From assembly GCF_003635045.1 (NCBI RefSeq), contig NZ_RBXT01000001.1, positions 1,984,001 through 2,048,000 on the forward strand: a stretch of 64,000 bases of DNA. The letters run 5' to 3'. The notes beneath the pieces were generated by a model that saw only the letters and a list, made by a program, of their open reading frames with translations, did no database searches and was not told the origin of the DNA. Numbering within the stretch: the first letter of the stretch is position 1; the number at the start of each line of letters is the position of its first letter. The stretch comes from Terracoccus luteus (GTDB taxonomy: Bacteria > Actinomycetota > Actinomycetes > Actinomycetales > Dermatophilaceae). The translations under genes were made by a program, and so were the position numbers. Shown here in pieces: positions 52,743 to 62,121 of the stretch.

Positions 52743-53585
52743 TCAGTCGACGGAGGCGACGAACCGTCGCAGGGCGGCCACGACGACCTCGGGGGCGTCG
52801 GTGTGCACCCAGTGCCCGGCGCCCTTGACGGTGAACTGGCGGGTGCGCGGGAAGTACCGCCGCATGCCCTCGCCGTCCTCGCGCGTGATGTACGGCGACT
52901 CCCCGCCGGCCACCCACAGCACGGGACCCGAGTAGGGGGGCAGTCCGTCGACGCTCTCGGGCCACCCCGCGATGAGCGAACCCGCCTGCAGCGCAGCGTC
53001 GCCCGCGACGAGGTCGAGGTTGGCCTGCCAGCGCCACGCGCCGCCGTCACGGCGCAGGTTCTGCAGCAGGAACGCCTTCACACCGGGGTCGGGCTCGCTG
53101 AACCGGGCCTCCGCGTCGGCGCGAGAGGTCAGCTCGCCGAGGGGCAGCGACTGCATCTCGCGGATGTAGCCGGCGAAGCGGTCGAGCGAGCCGTAGCCCT
53201 TCGGGGCGATGTCGACGACGACGAGGCGGTCGACGAGGTCCGGATGCCGCAGGGCCAGCACCATGGCCACCTTGCCGCCGAGCGAGTGGCCGACCACCGC
53301 CCACCGCTCCCCCGGCGCCGCCGCGGTGAGGGTGAGGGCGACGGCGTCGGCGTAGGCCTCGAGCGAGAACCCGGCCGACCAGGGCGAGCGGCCGTGGTCG
53401 GGCAGGTCGACGAGCAGGCAGCGCGCGTCGGCCCCGCCCGGGCCGGAGACCGCCTTGGCGATCTGGTTCCAGTTGCGCCCCTGCCCGAAGAGGCCGTGCA
53501 GGAACGCGATCCGCGGGCCGGTGCTGCCGACCGCGATGGTGTGGAGCAGGTCGGTCGACTCCGGTGCGGCGCTCGGGACGGACAT
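52743..53585 (-). CDS. Alpha/beta hydrolase
   Basis: The 280-residue protein has IAFLHGLFGQGRNW, LVDLPDHGRS, the nucleophile elbow VVGHSLGGKVAM, VDIAPKGYG and the final VKGAGHWVHTDAPE with the catalytic His. This is the YbfF/EPHD11-like esterase group; its natural substrate is unknown. ATG 53585 was chosen because TAGGCT lies seven bases upstream (leaderless pattern) and the in-frame extension is just repeat-derived sequence. It is divergent from narK. Confidence 0.9.
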   Translation of the reverse strand: MSVPSAAPESTDLLHTIAVGSTGPRIAFLHGLFGQGRNWNQIAKAVSGPGGADARCLLVDLPDHGRSPWSAGFSLEAYADAVALTLTAAAPGERWAVVGHSLGGKVAMVLALRHPDLVDRLVVVDIAPKGYGSLDRFAGYIREMQSLPLGELTSRADAEARFSEPDPGVKAFLLQNLRRDGGAWRWQANLDLVAGDAALQAGSLIAGWPESVDGLPPYSGPVLWVAGGESPYITREDGEGMRRYFPRTRQFTVKGAGHWVHTDAPEVVVAALRRFVASVD

Positions 53586-53601
53586 GCCCGCGAGCCTACG
53601 C

Positions 53602-53650
53602 GGGCGGCATGGGGCGGCATGGGGCGGCACGGGGCGGCGTGGGGTCGCAC
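53602..53650. repeat. 10-bp tandem repeat upstream of narK
   Basis: GGGGCGGCAT and its variants (GGGGCGGCAC, GGGGCGGCGT, GGGGTCGCAC) follow one another about five times. The array lies between the divergent hydrolase start and the narK regulatory region. Confidence 0.85.
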
Positions 53651-53683
53651 CTCACGCCCCCTCGTCGGGGCGGTGAGCCCGTC

Positions 53684-53737
53684 GTCACACGGGTGTCACG
53701 CACGAACGGTTGGGGTGCAACACGGGGTTCCTAGCGT
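53684..53737 (+). promoter_or_regulatory. narK promoter with GlnR-like box
   Basis: Pentamers GTCAC (53684), GTCAC (53695), ACGGT (53706) and GCAAC (53717) are spaced 11 bases apart, the geometry of the GlnR box GTNAC-N6-GAAAC repeated. TTGGGG (53710-53715), a 16-base spacer and TAGCGT (53732-53737) form a plausible promoter. GlnR control is inferred, as the pentamers only partly match. Confidence 0.45.
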
Positions 53738-53786
53738 GTGCGACACGCAGGGCCGACCGGGCCGGCGCACCCACCGAGGAGGACCC

Positions 53787-55259
53787 GTGAGCACGACCGC
53801 GGACAGCACCACCGAGAGCACGACCGGCAGCGCCGCCGGGCCCGTCAGCACCCTGGCCCCCGAGCACACCGGCCGCCTCCGGCAGCTGACCGCCCCCCGA
53901 CGGAGGGTCATCCGCGACTGGGACCCGGAGGACACCGCCGCGTGGGCGGCGGGCAACGACCGGATCGCCCGCCGCAACCTCGTGTGGTCGGTCGCGACCG
54001 AGCACGTGGGCTTCTCCATCTGGTCGATCTGGTCGGTGATGGTCCTGTTCATGCCGCAGGCCGTCTACGGCTTCACGCCCGCCGACAAGTTCGTCCTCGT
54101 CGCCGTGCCCACCCTCGTCGGCGCGGTGCTGCGCGTGCCCTACACGATGGCGACGGCCTGGTTCGGCGGCCGCAACTGGGCGATCGTCAGCGCCGTCGCG
54201 CTGCTCGTGCCGACGGTGCTGACCTGGTGGCTCATGGTCAACCCCGGCCAGTCCCTCACGACGTTCCTGCTCGTCGCCGGTCTCGCCGGCCTGGGCGGCG
54301 GCAACTTCGCCTCGTCGATGACGAACATCAACGCGTTCTACCCGCAGCGCATGAAGGGCTGGGCGCTGGGCCTCAACGCCGGCGGCGGCAACATCGGCGT
54401 CCCGGTCGTGCAGCTCGTGGGCCTGCTCGTCATCGCCACCCTCGGCAACCGGCGCCCCGAGGTCGTCTGTGCCGTCTACCTCGTCCTGCTCGCCGTCGCC
54501 GGCGTCGGAGCCGCGCTCTTCATGGACAACCTCGACCACCAGACGGCCAACCCGCGGGCGATGGGTGACGTCCTGCGCCACGCCGACTCGTGGGTGGTCT
54601 CACTGCTCTACATCGGCACGTTCGGCAGCTTCATCGGCTTCGGCTTCGCCTTCGGCCAGGTGCTCAACCAGACGTTCCTCGCCGGTGTGACGAACGGGGC
54701 GACCCCCACCGCCGCCCAGGCCGCGGCCGCCAGCCTGCAGGCCGCCCAGATCGCCTTCGTCGGGCCGCTGCTCGGCTCGGTCAGCCGGGTCTTCGGCGGC
54801 CGCCTCGCCGACCGCCGCGGAGGTGGTGTCGTCACCTTCTGGACCTTCGTCGGCATGGCCGTCGCCGGGGTCCTCGTCACTGCCTCGGCCCACGCCGACG
54901 ACACGACCCCGGGCGCTGCCACCGCCCTGCAGCTCACCGGCATCATCGGCGGCTTCGTCGCCCTCTTCGTGCTGTCGGGCATCGGCAACGGGTCGGTCTA
55001 CAAGATGATCCCGGCCCTCTTCGAGCGCAAGTCGCAGGCCGTCCCCGGGCCCGCCGTCGAGCGGGCCGCGTGGTCACGCTCGATGTCCGGAGCCCTCATC
55101 GGCATCGCGGGAGCCGTCGGCGCCCTCGGCGGCGTGCTCATCAACCTCGGGCTCCGGGCCAGCTACCAGGGCGAGAGCCACTCCGCCACGGCGGCCTTCG
55201 TCGTCTTCACGCTGTTCTACGTCGGCGCCGCCGCCCTGACGAAGGTCCGCTACCGGTGA
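53787..55259 (+). CDS. narK: Nitrate/nitrite transporter NarK
   Basis: The 490-residue major-facilitator protein has about 12 membrane helices and the nitrate signatures GLGGGNFASSMTNINAFYPQRMKGWALGL (first motif, part of it) and ALFVLSGIGNGSVYKMIPALF (second), typical of the NNP family. It imports nitrate and may export nitrite. The 60-residue N-terminus is Ser/Thr-rich then charged. Start GTG 53787 has GAGGAGGACCC upstream. It is the first gene of the nitrate assimilation operon, overlapping the reductase gene by four bases. Confidence 0.96.
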   Translation: MSTTADSTTESTTGSAAGPVSTLAPEHTGRLRQLTAPRRRVIRDWDPEDTAAWAAGNDRIARRNLVWSVATEHVGFSIWSIWSVMVLFMPQAVYGFTPADKFVLVAVPTLVGAVLRVPYTMATAWFGGRNWAIVSAVALLVPTVLTWWLMVNPGQSLTTFLLVAGLAGLGGGNFASSMTNINAFYPQRMKGWALGLNAGGGNIGVPVVQLVGLLVIATLGNRRPEVVCAVYLVLLAVAGVGAALFMDNLDHQTANPRAMGDVLRHADSWVVSLLYIGTFGSFIGFGFAFGQVLNQTFLAGVTNGATPTAAQAAAASLQAAQIAFVGPLLGSVSRVFGGRLADRRGGGVVTFWTFVGMAVAGVLVTASAHADDTTPGAATALQLTGIIGGFVALFVLSGIGNGSVYKMIPALFERKSQAVPGPAVERAAWSRSMSGALIGIAGAVGALGGVLINLGLRASYQGESHSATAAFVVFTLFYVGAAALTKVRYR

Positions 55260-57424
55260 CCGTCAGCGCCCTGCGCGGCCCGGCCCTCGCGCCCGACGCC
55301 ACCGACGCGCCCGACTCGATCGAGGCCGCCGCCACCACGACGGGGACCCCCACCCACTGCGCCTACTGCGGGCTGCAGTGCGCCATGACCCTCACGGGGT
55401 CGACCGCCGCCGACCTCACCGTGAGCCCCCGCCGGTTCCCGACCAACCGGGGCGGCCTGTGTCAGAAGGGGTGGACCAGCGCCGAGCTGCTGCGCACCCC
55501 CGGCCGCCTGACGACACCGCTCGTCCGCCGCGACGGGCAGCTCGTGCCGACCACGTGGGACGACGCCCTCACCGTCGTCGCGGACGGGATGCGTGAGGCC
55601 CAGCAAAACCGGGGCCGCGACGCGGTGGCCCTCTTCGGCGGGGGCGGCCTGACGAACGAGAAGGCCTACCAGCTGGGGCGGTTCGCGCGGGTGGCCCTGC
55701 GCACCTCCCAGATCGACTACAACGGCCGGTGGTGCATGAGCTCGGCCGCGGCGGCCGGCATCCGCTGCTTCGGCCTCGACCGGGGGCTGCCCTTCCCCGT
55801 CACCGACATCGGCTCGGCCCACGCCGTGCTGCTGCTCGGCGCCAACCCGGCCGAGACGATGCCGCCGTTCCTCACGCACCTGGTGCGGGCGGCCGACCAC
55901 GGCGGTCTCATGGTCGCCGACCCGAGGCTGACGCCCACCGCCGCCAAGGCCCTCGACGGCGGCGGGCTCCACCTGGCCCTGCGCCCCGGCACCGACGCCG
56001 CCCTCGCCCTCGGCCTCGTCCACCTCGCGGTGACCGAGGGGCACGCCGACCGCACCTACGTCGAGCAGCGGACGACCGGCTTCGACGAGCTGTGGGCGGT
56101 CGCGGCCCAGTGGCTGCCCGAGCGCGTGGAGCGGGTGACCGGCGTGGCCGTGACGACCCTGCGGGAGGTCGTGCGGACGCTGGCCCGGGCCCGCGACACC
56201 GAGCGCGGGGCCTACGTGCTCAGCGCCCGTGGCGGCGAGCAGCACGCCTCCGGCACCGACACCGTGACCGCCTTCATCGCCCTCGCGCTCGTGCTCGGGC
56301 TGCCCGGCAACCCCGGCAGCGGGTTCGGCACCGTCACCGGCCAGGGCAACGGCCAGGGGGGCCGCGAGCACGGCCAGAAGGCCGACCAGCTGCCCGGGTA
56401 CCGCCGCATCGACGACCCCGCCGCCCGCGCCCACGTCGCGCGGGTGTGGGGTGTCGACCCCGATGACCTGCCCGGCCCGGGGCGCAGCGCCTTCGAGCTG
56501 CTCGACGCCCTCGGCACCGAGTCCGGCCCGTCGGTGCTCATGGTGCACGGCAGCAACCCCGTCGTCTCCGCCCCCGAGGCCGGTCGGGTCACCGAGCGGC
56601 TCCGTGCCCTCGACCTCCTCGTCGTCTGCGACTTCGTGCTGAGCGAGACCGCGGCCATCGCCGACGTCGTGCTGCCGGTGCTCCAGTGGGCCGAGGAGGA
56701 GGGCACCCTGACCAACCTCGAGGGCCGGGTGCTGCGGCGCCGGGCCGCCCTCGCCCCGCCCGACGGCTGCCGCGGCGAGCTCGAGATCTGGGCCGGGCTC
56801 GCGTCGCGGCTCGGCTGCCCGGTGCTCTTCGCGACCGACCCTCGCGAGGTCTTCGACGAGCTGCGCCGGGCGTCGGCCGGCGGGCCCGCCGACTACTCCG
56901 CCGTCACGTGGGAGCGCCTCGACGCCGGCGAGAGCCTGCACTGGCCGTGCACGACCGAGCGTCCCCAGGGCACCCCCCGCCTCTTCCTCGACCGCTTCGC
57001 GACCCCTGACGGCCGCGCTCGCTTCGTCGCCGTCGACCACCAGGGCCCCGCCGAGCCGGTCGACGCCGACCACCCGCTAGTCGCCACCACCGGCCGGGTG
57101 CTGCAGCACTACCAGTCCGGGGCCCAGACCCGCCTCGTCGCAGAGCTGACCGACGCGGCGGGCGTGATGTTCGTGCAGGTGCACCCCGACACCGCGGCCG
57201 CGGCCGGTCTCGCCGACGGCGACCGCGCCGACGTCGTCAGCCGGCGTGGGCGCACGACGGCGCAGGTGCGGCTCGACGACGACATGCGGCCCGACGTCGT
57301 CTTCCTGCCCTTCCACTGGGCGGGCGACGGAGCCGCCAACGCCCTGACCAACGCGGCCCTCGACCCGACGAGCCGGATGCCGGAGTTCAAGGCCTGCGCC
57401 GTGCGCTTGGAGGCCCGCCCGTGA
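55256..57424 (+). CDS. Assimilatory nitrate reductase, molybdopterin catalytic subunit
   Basis: The 722-residue protein has the [4Fe-4S] motif CAYCGLQC with the fourth Cys in GGLCQKGW. The molybdenum-ligand Cys lies in YNGRWCMSSAAAAG, followed by LLLGANPAETMPP, GTVTGQGNGQGGREHGQKAD, VMHGSNPVVS and the C-terminal molybdopterin-binding domain (TTGRVLQHYQSGAQTR). It reduces nitrate to nitrite in the cytoplasm. Start GTG 55256 overlaps the narK stop. The electron donor is probably the FAD/[2Fe-2S] protein encoded next. There is no signal peptide, consistent with an assimilatory enzyme. Confidence 0.96.
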   Translation: MTVSALRGPALAPDATDAPDSIEAAATTTGTPTHCAYCGLQCAMTLTGSTAADLTVSPRRFPTNRGGLCQKGWTSAELLRTPGRLTTPLVRRDGQLVPTTWDDALTVVADGMREAQQNRGRDAVALFGGGGLTNEKAYQLGRFARVALRTSQIDYNGRWCMSSAAAAGIRCFGLDRGLPFPVTDIGSAHAVLLLGANPAETMPPFLTHLVRAADHGGLMVADPRLTPTAAKALDGGGLHLALRPGTDAALALGLVHLAVTEGHADRTYVEQRTTGFDELWAVAAQWLPERVERVTGVAVTTLREVVRTLARARDTERGAYVLSARGGEQHASGTDTVTAFIALALVLGLPGNPGSGFGTVTGQGNGQGGREHGQKADQLPGYRRIDDPAARAHVARVWGVDPDDLPGPGRSAFELLDALGTESGPSVLMVHGSNPVVSAPEAGRVTERLRALDLLVVCDFVLSETAAIADVVLPVLQWAEEEGTLTNLEGRVLRRRAALAPPDGCRGELEIWAGLASRLGCPVLFATDPREVFDELRRASAGGPADYSAVTWERLDAGESLHWPCTTERPQGTPRLFLDRFATPDGRARFVAVDHQGPAEPVDADHPLVATTGRVLQHYQSGAQTRLVAELTDAAGVMFVQVHPDTAAAAGLADGDRADVVSRRGRTTAQVRLDDDMRPDVVFLPFHWAGDGAANALTNAALDPTSRMPEFKACAVRLEARP

Positions 57425-59013
57425 CGACCACGACACGACGCGTCCTCGTCGTCGGCAACGGCATGGCCGGTGCCCGCCTCGCCGAGGAGCTGCGCCGGCG
57501 CGACCCCGACGCCGAGCGTCTCACCGTCACGGTCGTCGGCGAGGAGCAGCACGCCGCCTACAACCGCGTCCTGCTCTCGACCGTCGTCGCCGGCGGCATC
57601 ACCACCCGCGACACCCGCCTCAAGCCGGAGGGCTGGTGGGAGTCGCGCCGCGTGGACGTCGTGCGCGGCAGCGTCGTCACGGCCGTCGACGTCACCGCCC
57701 GCACCGCCACCCTCACGACCGCCGGAGGCGAGCGCGTCGAGCCCTGGGACGAGCTCGTGCTCGCCACCGGGAGCGTGCCCTTCGTGCCCCCGATCGAGGG
57801 GGTGGATGCCGGCCGGCTCGCGAGCGGGCGACAGCCCGGCGTCGTCGCCTTCCGCACCGTCGACGACTGCGACCGCATCACGACTGCGACCGAGTCCGCG
57901 TCCCACGCCGTCGTGCTCGGGGGTGGCCTGCTCGGGCTCGAGGCCGCCCGCGGCCTGCTCGCCCGCGGCGTCGAGGTCACGGTCGTGCACCCGCAGACCC
58001 ACCCGATGGACCGCCAGCTCGACGCCGACGGGGGCGCGGTGCTCACCCGTGTGCTCTCAGGTCTGGGGGCCCGACTGGTGCTCGGCCGTCGCGTGGTGGC
58101 CCACCGGCCGGCCTCCGACGACCGACCGCCCACGGTCGCGCTCGACGACGGCAGCGAGCTGCGGGCCGACCTGCTCGTCGTCGCCGCCGGCGTACGCCCC
58201 CGGACCGAGCTCGCCCGCGCCGCAGGCCTCGTCGTCAGGCGCGGCGTCGTCGTCGACGACCACCTCGCCACCTCGGCGGCCCACGTGCACGCCCTCGGCG
58301 AATGCGCTGAGCACCGGGGCGAGGTCGCCGGGCTCGTGCAGCCGGGGTGGGACCAGGCGCGGGTGCTCGCCGACCGGCTGAGCGGCGCCGACGCCGGGGC
58401 GCGCTACGAGGGCACCCCCACGCTGACCCGCCTGAAGGCGCACGACATCGACCTCGCCAGCATGGGCCGGGTCGACGTGGACGTGCACGACGCGGGCCAC
58501 GAGGTGCTCGCCTTCACCGATCCGGTGCGCGGCCGGTACGCCAAGCTCGTGCTGCGGCACGACCGCCTCGTCGGCGCCATCCTGCTCGGGGTCGGCGACG
58601 CGGCCGGGCCGCTCACCCAGCTCTACGACACGGCGGCGGTCGTGCCCCGCGACCGGCTCGCCCTCATGCTCGGCCGGGCCGTGACCCGCGGCAGCGCTCC
58701 GGAGCAGGTCAACCTCGCCGAGATGCCGGGCGGTGCCGTCGTCTGCCGGTGCAACACCGTCACCAAGGCGGCCGTCGTGGCCGCCCACCGGGACGGGGCC
58801 GACACCGTGGCCGCCGTCGCGGAGCGCACGCGCGCGACGACCGGGTGCGGATCGTGCAGGGGCGCGGTCGAGGGCCTGTGCGCCTGGCTGCGTTCAGCCG
58901 AACCCGACCGTGGCACATGCGAACCCGTGCAGCAGCCGGAGCGACCTGCCGCACACCACCTCGACCAGCGACCCACCGACGACACCACCGCCCCGACCGA
59001 AGGAGCAGCGTGA
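57421..59013 (+). CDS. NAD(P)H-dependent FAD oxidoreductase with BFD-type [2Fe-2S] domain
   Basis: The 530-residue protein has an FAD fold (VLVVGNGMAGARLAEEL), AAYNRVLLST, a second dinucleotide fold (VVLGGGLLGLEAARGLL) and FALGE-like HALGECAEH. Near the end, CRCNTVTK with TTGCGSC forms a BFD-like [2Fe-2S] site. The organisation is that of the N-terminal half of NirB and of NasB-type nitrate-reductase electron-transfer subunits, so it probably passes electrons from NAD(P)H to the nitrate reductase. The start GTG 57421 overlaps the preceding stop. The tail of about 50 residues is polar. Confidence 0.9.
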   Translation: MTTTTRRVLVVGNGMAGARLAEELRRRDPDAERLTVTVVGEEQHAAYNRVLLSTVVAGGITTRDTRLKPEGWWESRRVDVVRGSVVTAVDVTARTATLTTAGGERVEPWDELVLATGSVPFVPPIEGVDAGRLASGRQPGVVAFRTVDDCDRITTATESASHAVVLGGGLLGLEAARGLLARGVEVTVVHPQTHPMDRQLDADGGAVLTRVLSGLGARLVLGRRVVAHRPASDDRPPTVALDDGSELRADLLVVAAGVRPRTELARAAGLVVRRGVVVDDHLATSAAHVHALGECAEHRGEVAGLVQPGWDQARVLADRLSGADAGARYEGTPTLTRLKAHDIDLASMGRVDVDVHDAGHEVLAFTDPVRGRYAKLVLRHDRLVGAILLGVGDAAGPLTQLYDTAAVVPRDRLALMLGRAVTRGSAPEQVNLAEMPGGAVVCRCNTVTKAAVVAAHRDGADTVAAVAERTRATTGCGSCRGAVEGLCAWLRSAEPDRGTCEPVQQPERPAAHHLDQRPTDDTTAPTEGAA

Positions 59014-61613
59014 TGACCAGCACCACCCCCCTGGACGCCGACCGGACCGAGTCCACCGCGACCTCCGAGACCACCGGGACCACCGGGACCGCACGGCGGA
59101 CGGTCGTCGTCGTCGGCCACGGCATGGTCGGCCACCGCTTCGTCGAGGCCCTGCGGTCGAGGGACCGCGAGGGGACCTGGCGGGTCGTCGTGCTCTCGGA
59201 GGAGGCCGACGCCGCCTACGACCGCGTCGGCCTCTCCTCCTACGTGGGTGGGTGGGACCGCTCCGCGCTCGCCCTCGCCGGCAGCAGCTACCCCGGTGAC
59301 GACCACGTCGAGCTGCGCCTCGGCACCCGGGCCGAGGTCGTCGACCGGGTCGCGCGCACCGTGACGACGACCGACGGGTCGACCGTCGGCTACGACGCCC
59401 TCGTGGTCGCGACCGGCTCTTACCCCTTCGTGCCGCCCGTGCCGGGGCACGACTCCCCCGGCTGCTTCGTCTACCGCACCCTCGACGACCTCGACGGCAT
59501 CCGCGGCGCCGCCGACGCGGCCCGGGCCCGGGCCGCCGCCGAGGGCCGCGAGGCGAACGGCCTCGTCGTGGGCGGCGGGCTGCTCGGCCTCGAGGCCGCC
59601 AACGCCCTGCGCCTGCTCGGCCTCACCCCGCACGTCGTGGAGTTCGCCCCCCGCCTCATGCCGCTGCAGGTCGACGCGGGCGGCGGGGCCGTGCTCGAGC
59701 GGCTCATGGGCGGTCTCGGCGTGCAGGTGCACACGGGCGCCGGCACGGCCTCCATCGCCCGTCAGGCCGACGAGCGCCTCGCGGTCGAGCTCACCGACGG
59801 CACCAGCCTGCTCACCGACCTCGTCGTCTTCTCGGCCGGCGTGCGCCCCGCCGACGCCGTCGGGCGGGCCGCCGGGCTCGAGTGCGGCGAGCGGGGCGGC
59901 ATCGTCACCGACGCGGCCTGCCGGACGAGCGACGAGGCCGTGTTCGCCATCGGTGAGGTGGCGGCGGTCGAGGGCCGGTGCTACGGCCTCGTCGCCCCCG
60001 GCTACACGATGGCGGAGGTCGTCGCCGACCGGCTGCTCGGTGGTGGGGCGACCTTCCCCGGCGCCGACCTGTCGACCAAGCTCAAGCTGCTCGGCGTCGA
60101 CGTCGCGTCCTTCGGCGACGCGATGGCCACCACCCCGGGGGCCCTCGAGATCGTCCACACCGACGCCGTGCGGGGGACCTACGCCAAGGTCGTCGTCAGC
60201 GACGACGCGCGGACCCTGCTCGGCGGCATCCTCGTCGGCGATGCGTCGGCGTACACCACCCTCAAGGCCTACGTCGGGCGCGAGGTGCCGGGTGACCCCG
60301 GGGCGCTCGTCTCACCGGCCGGGGCCGAGCTGGGCACCGACGGCCTGCCCGACGACGCCGTCGTGTGCTCGTGCAACAACGTCACCAAGGGCTCGATCTG
60401 CTCGGCCATCGCCGACGGGGCAGGCGACCTCGCGGCGCTCAAGGGGTGCACGAACGCCGGGACCACCTGCGGTGGCTGCCTGCCCACGGTGAAGAAGCTG
60501 CTCGTCGACTCCGGCGTCGAGCTCAGCACGGCCCTGTGCGAGCACTTCGTTCAGAGCCGGGCCCAGCTGTTCGAGATCGTGCGGGCGACCGGCATCCGCA
60601 CGTTCTCCGGGCTGCTCGCGCGGTACGGCACGGGCGCCGGCTGCGAGGTGTGCAAGCCGACCGTCGCCTCCATCCTCGCCTCGACGGGCAGCGACCACGT
60701 GCTCGACGGCGAGCAGGCGGCGCTGCAGGACAGCAACGACCACTTCCTCGCCAACATCCAGCGCAACGGCACCTACTCGGTCGTGCCTCGGATGCCGGGT
60801 GGCGAGGTCACCGCGGACCAGCTCATCGTCATCGGCGAGGTCGCCCGCGACTTCGACCTCTACGTCAAGGTCACCGGGGGCCAGCGCATCGACCTCTTCG
60901 GCGCCCGTGTCGAGCAGCTGCCGGCGATCTGGCAGCGGCTCGTCGACGTCGGCATGGAGTCGGGCCAGGCCTACGGCAAGTCGCTGCGCACGGTGAAGTC
61001 GTGCGTCGGCTCGACGTGGTGCCGCTTCGGCGTGCAGGACTCCGTCGGCATGGCGGTCGACCTCGAGCACCGCTACCGCGGGCTGCGCTCACCGCACAAG
61101 ATCAAGTTCGGCGTCTCCGGGTGCGCCCGCGAGTGCGCCGAGGCCCGGGGCAAGGACGTCGGCGTCATCGCCACCGACAAGGGGTGGAACCTCTACGTCT
61201 GCGGCAACGGCGGGCAGACCCCGAAGCACGCCGTGCTGCTCGCGAGCGACCTCGACGACGAGACGCTGGTGCGCTACATCGACCGGTTCCTCGCCTTCTA
61301 CGTGCGCACCGCCGACCGCCTGCAGCGCACCGCCCCCTGGCTCGAGTCGCTCGAGGGCGGCCTCGAGCACCTGCGGGCCGTCGTCTGCGACGACGCGCTC
61401 GGCATCGCGGACGACCTCGAGGCCGTCATGGCACGCCACGTCGAGGGCTACCGCGACGAGTGGAAGGCGGTGCTCGACGACCCGGTGAAGCTGCAGCGGT
61501 TTGTCAGCTTCGTCAACGCCCCCGACGAGCCCAACCCCACGGTCGCCTTCGACGACGCCGGACCGCGCAAGGTACCCGTGCTGCTCGGCCTGCCCATCGT
61601 CGGCCGACGCTGA
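59013..61613 (+). CDS. nirB: Nitrite reductase (NAD(P)H) large subunit NirB
   Basis: The 866-residue protein has an FAD/NAD domain (VVVVGHGMVGHRF, AAYDRVGLSSYV, GLVVGGGLLGLEAANAL) and a BFD-type [2Fe-2S] site (CSCNNVTKG, TTCGGC). The sulfite/nitrite reductase domain carries the siroheme-[4Fe-4S] cysteines in SCVGSTWCRFG and KFGVSGCARECAEARGKD. It reduces nitrite to ammonium with NirD. ATG 59013 was chosen because AAGGAG lies eight bases upstream and the codon shares a base with the previous stop (TGATG). A 35-residue Thr/Ser-rich N-terminus precedes the fold. Confidence 0.98.
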   Translation: MTSTTPLDADRTESTATSETTGTTGTARRTVVVVGHGMVGHRFVEALRSRDREGTWRVVVLSEEADAAYDRVGLSSYVGGWDRSALALAGSSYPGDDHVELRLGTRAEVVDRVARTVTTTDGSTVGYDALVVATGSYPFVPPVPGHDSPGCFVYRTLDDLDGIRGAADAARARAAAEGREANGLVVGGGLLGLEAANALRLLGLTPHVVEFAPRLMPLQVDAGGGAVLERLMGGLGVQVHTGAGTASIARQADERLAVELTDGTSLLTDLVVFSAGVRPADAVGRAAGLECGERGGIVTDAACRTSDEAVFAIGEVAAVEGRCYGLVAPGYTMAEVVADRLLGGGATFPGADLSTKLKLLGVDVASFGDAMATTPGALEIVHTDAVRGTYAKVVVSDDARTLLGGILVGDASAYTTLKAYVGREVPGDPGALVSPAGAELGTDGLPDDAVVCSCNNVTKGSICSAIADGAGDLAALKGCTNAGTTCGGCLPTVKKLLVDSGVELSTALCEHFVQSRAQLFEIVRATGIRTFSGLLARYGTGAGCEVCKPTVASILASTGSDHVLDGEQAALQDSNDHFLANIQRNGTYSVVPRMPGGEVTADQLIVIGEVARDFDLYVKVTGGQRIDLFGARVEQLPAIWQRLVDVGMESGQAYGKSLRTVKSCVGSTWCRFGVQDSVGMAVDLEHRYRGLRSPHKIKFGVSGCARECAEARGKDVGVIATDKGWNLYVCGNGGQTPKHAVLLASDLDDETLVRYIDRFLAFYVRTADRLQRTAPWLESLEGGLEHLRAVVCDDALGIADDLEAVMARHVEGYRDEWKAVLDDPVKLQRFVSFVNAPDEPNPTVAFDDAGPRKVPVLLGLPIVGRR

Positions 61614-61640
61614 GACCCCCTGCCGCAGAGAGGATTCGAG

Positions 61641-62108
61641 ATGACCACCATCACCGACACCACCCCCGCCACGGAGATCACGGAGACCACGGATGCCGCG
61701 GGCAGGGACCCGCACATTACGACGACCGGGCGGCGCAGCGTGGTCGTGCGACCCGGCATCCTGCCCCCGGCCGGGCCGAAGGTGTGGGTCGACGCGTGCC
61801 ACGTCGACCGCCTCGTCCCCGGCCGGGGCGTCGCGGTGCTGCTGCCGGGGGCGCGCCAGGCGGCGCTGTTCCTGCAGCCCACCGGCATGATCTATGCGCT
61901 CGACAACCTCGACCCGTTCTCGGGTGCGGCGGTGCTCTCGCGCGGCCTCACCGGTGACCACGGTGGTGAGCCGACCGTCGCCTCGCCGCTGCTCAAGCAG
62001 TTGTTCTCGCTGCGCACCGGTCGGTGTCTCGACGACGACGCGGTCGCGGTGGCCACGTACAGCGTCCGCGTCGTCGACGGGGTCGTGCGCGTCGGGCTGA
62101 CGGCCTGA
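61641..62108 (+). CDS. nirD: Nitrite reductase small subunit NirD
   Basis: The 155-residue protein has a Rieske-like beta fold without the cluster Cys/His pairs, as NirD normally does: VWVDACHVDRLVPGRGVAVLL, MIYALDNLDPFSGAAVLSRG, ASPLLKQLFSLRTGRCLDD and YSVRVVDGVVRVGL. The first ~45 residues are an unrelated Thr-rich extension. It is the accessory subunit of NirB. AGAGAGGA is the ribosome-binding site. It is convergent with the NmrA-type gene; no terminator hairpin was seen in the 13-base gap. Confidence 0.96.
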   Translation: MTTITDTTPATEITETTDAAGRDPHITTTGRRSVVVRPGILPPAGPKVWVDACHVDRLVPGRGVAVLLPGARQAALFLQPTGMIYALDNLDPFSGAAVLSRGLTGDHGGEPTVASPLLKQLFSLRTGRCLDDDAVAVATYSVRVVDGVVRVGLTA

Positions 62109-62121
62109 CCCCGACCCCGGC

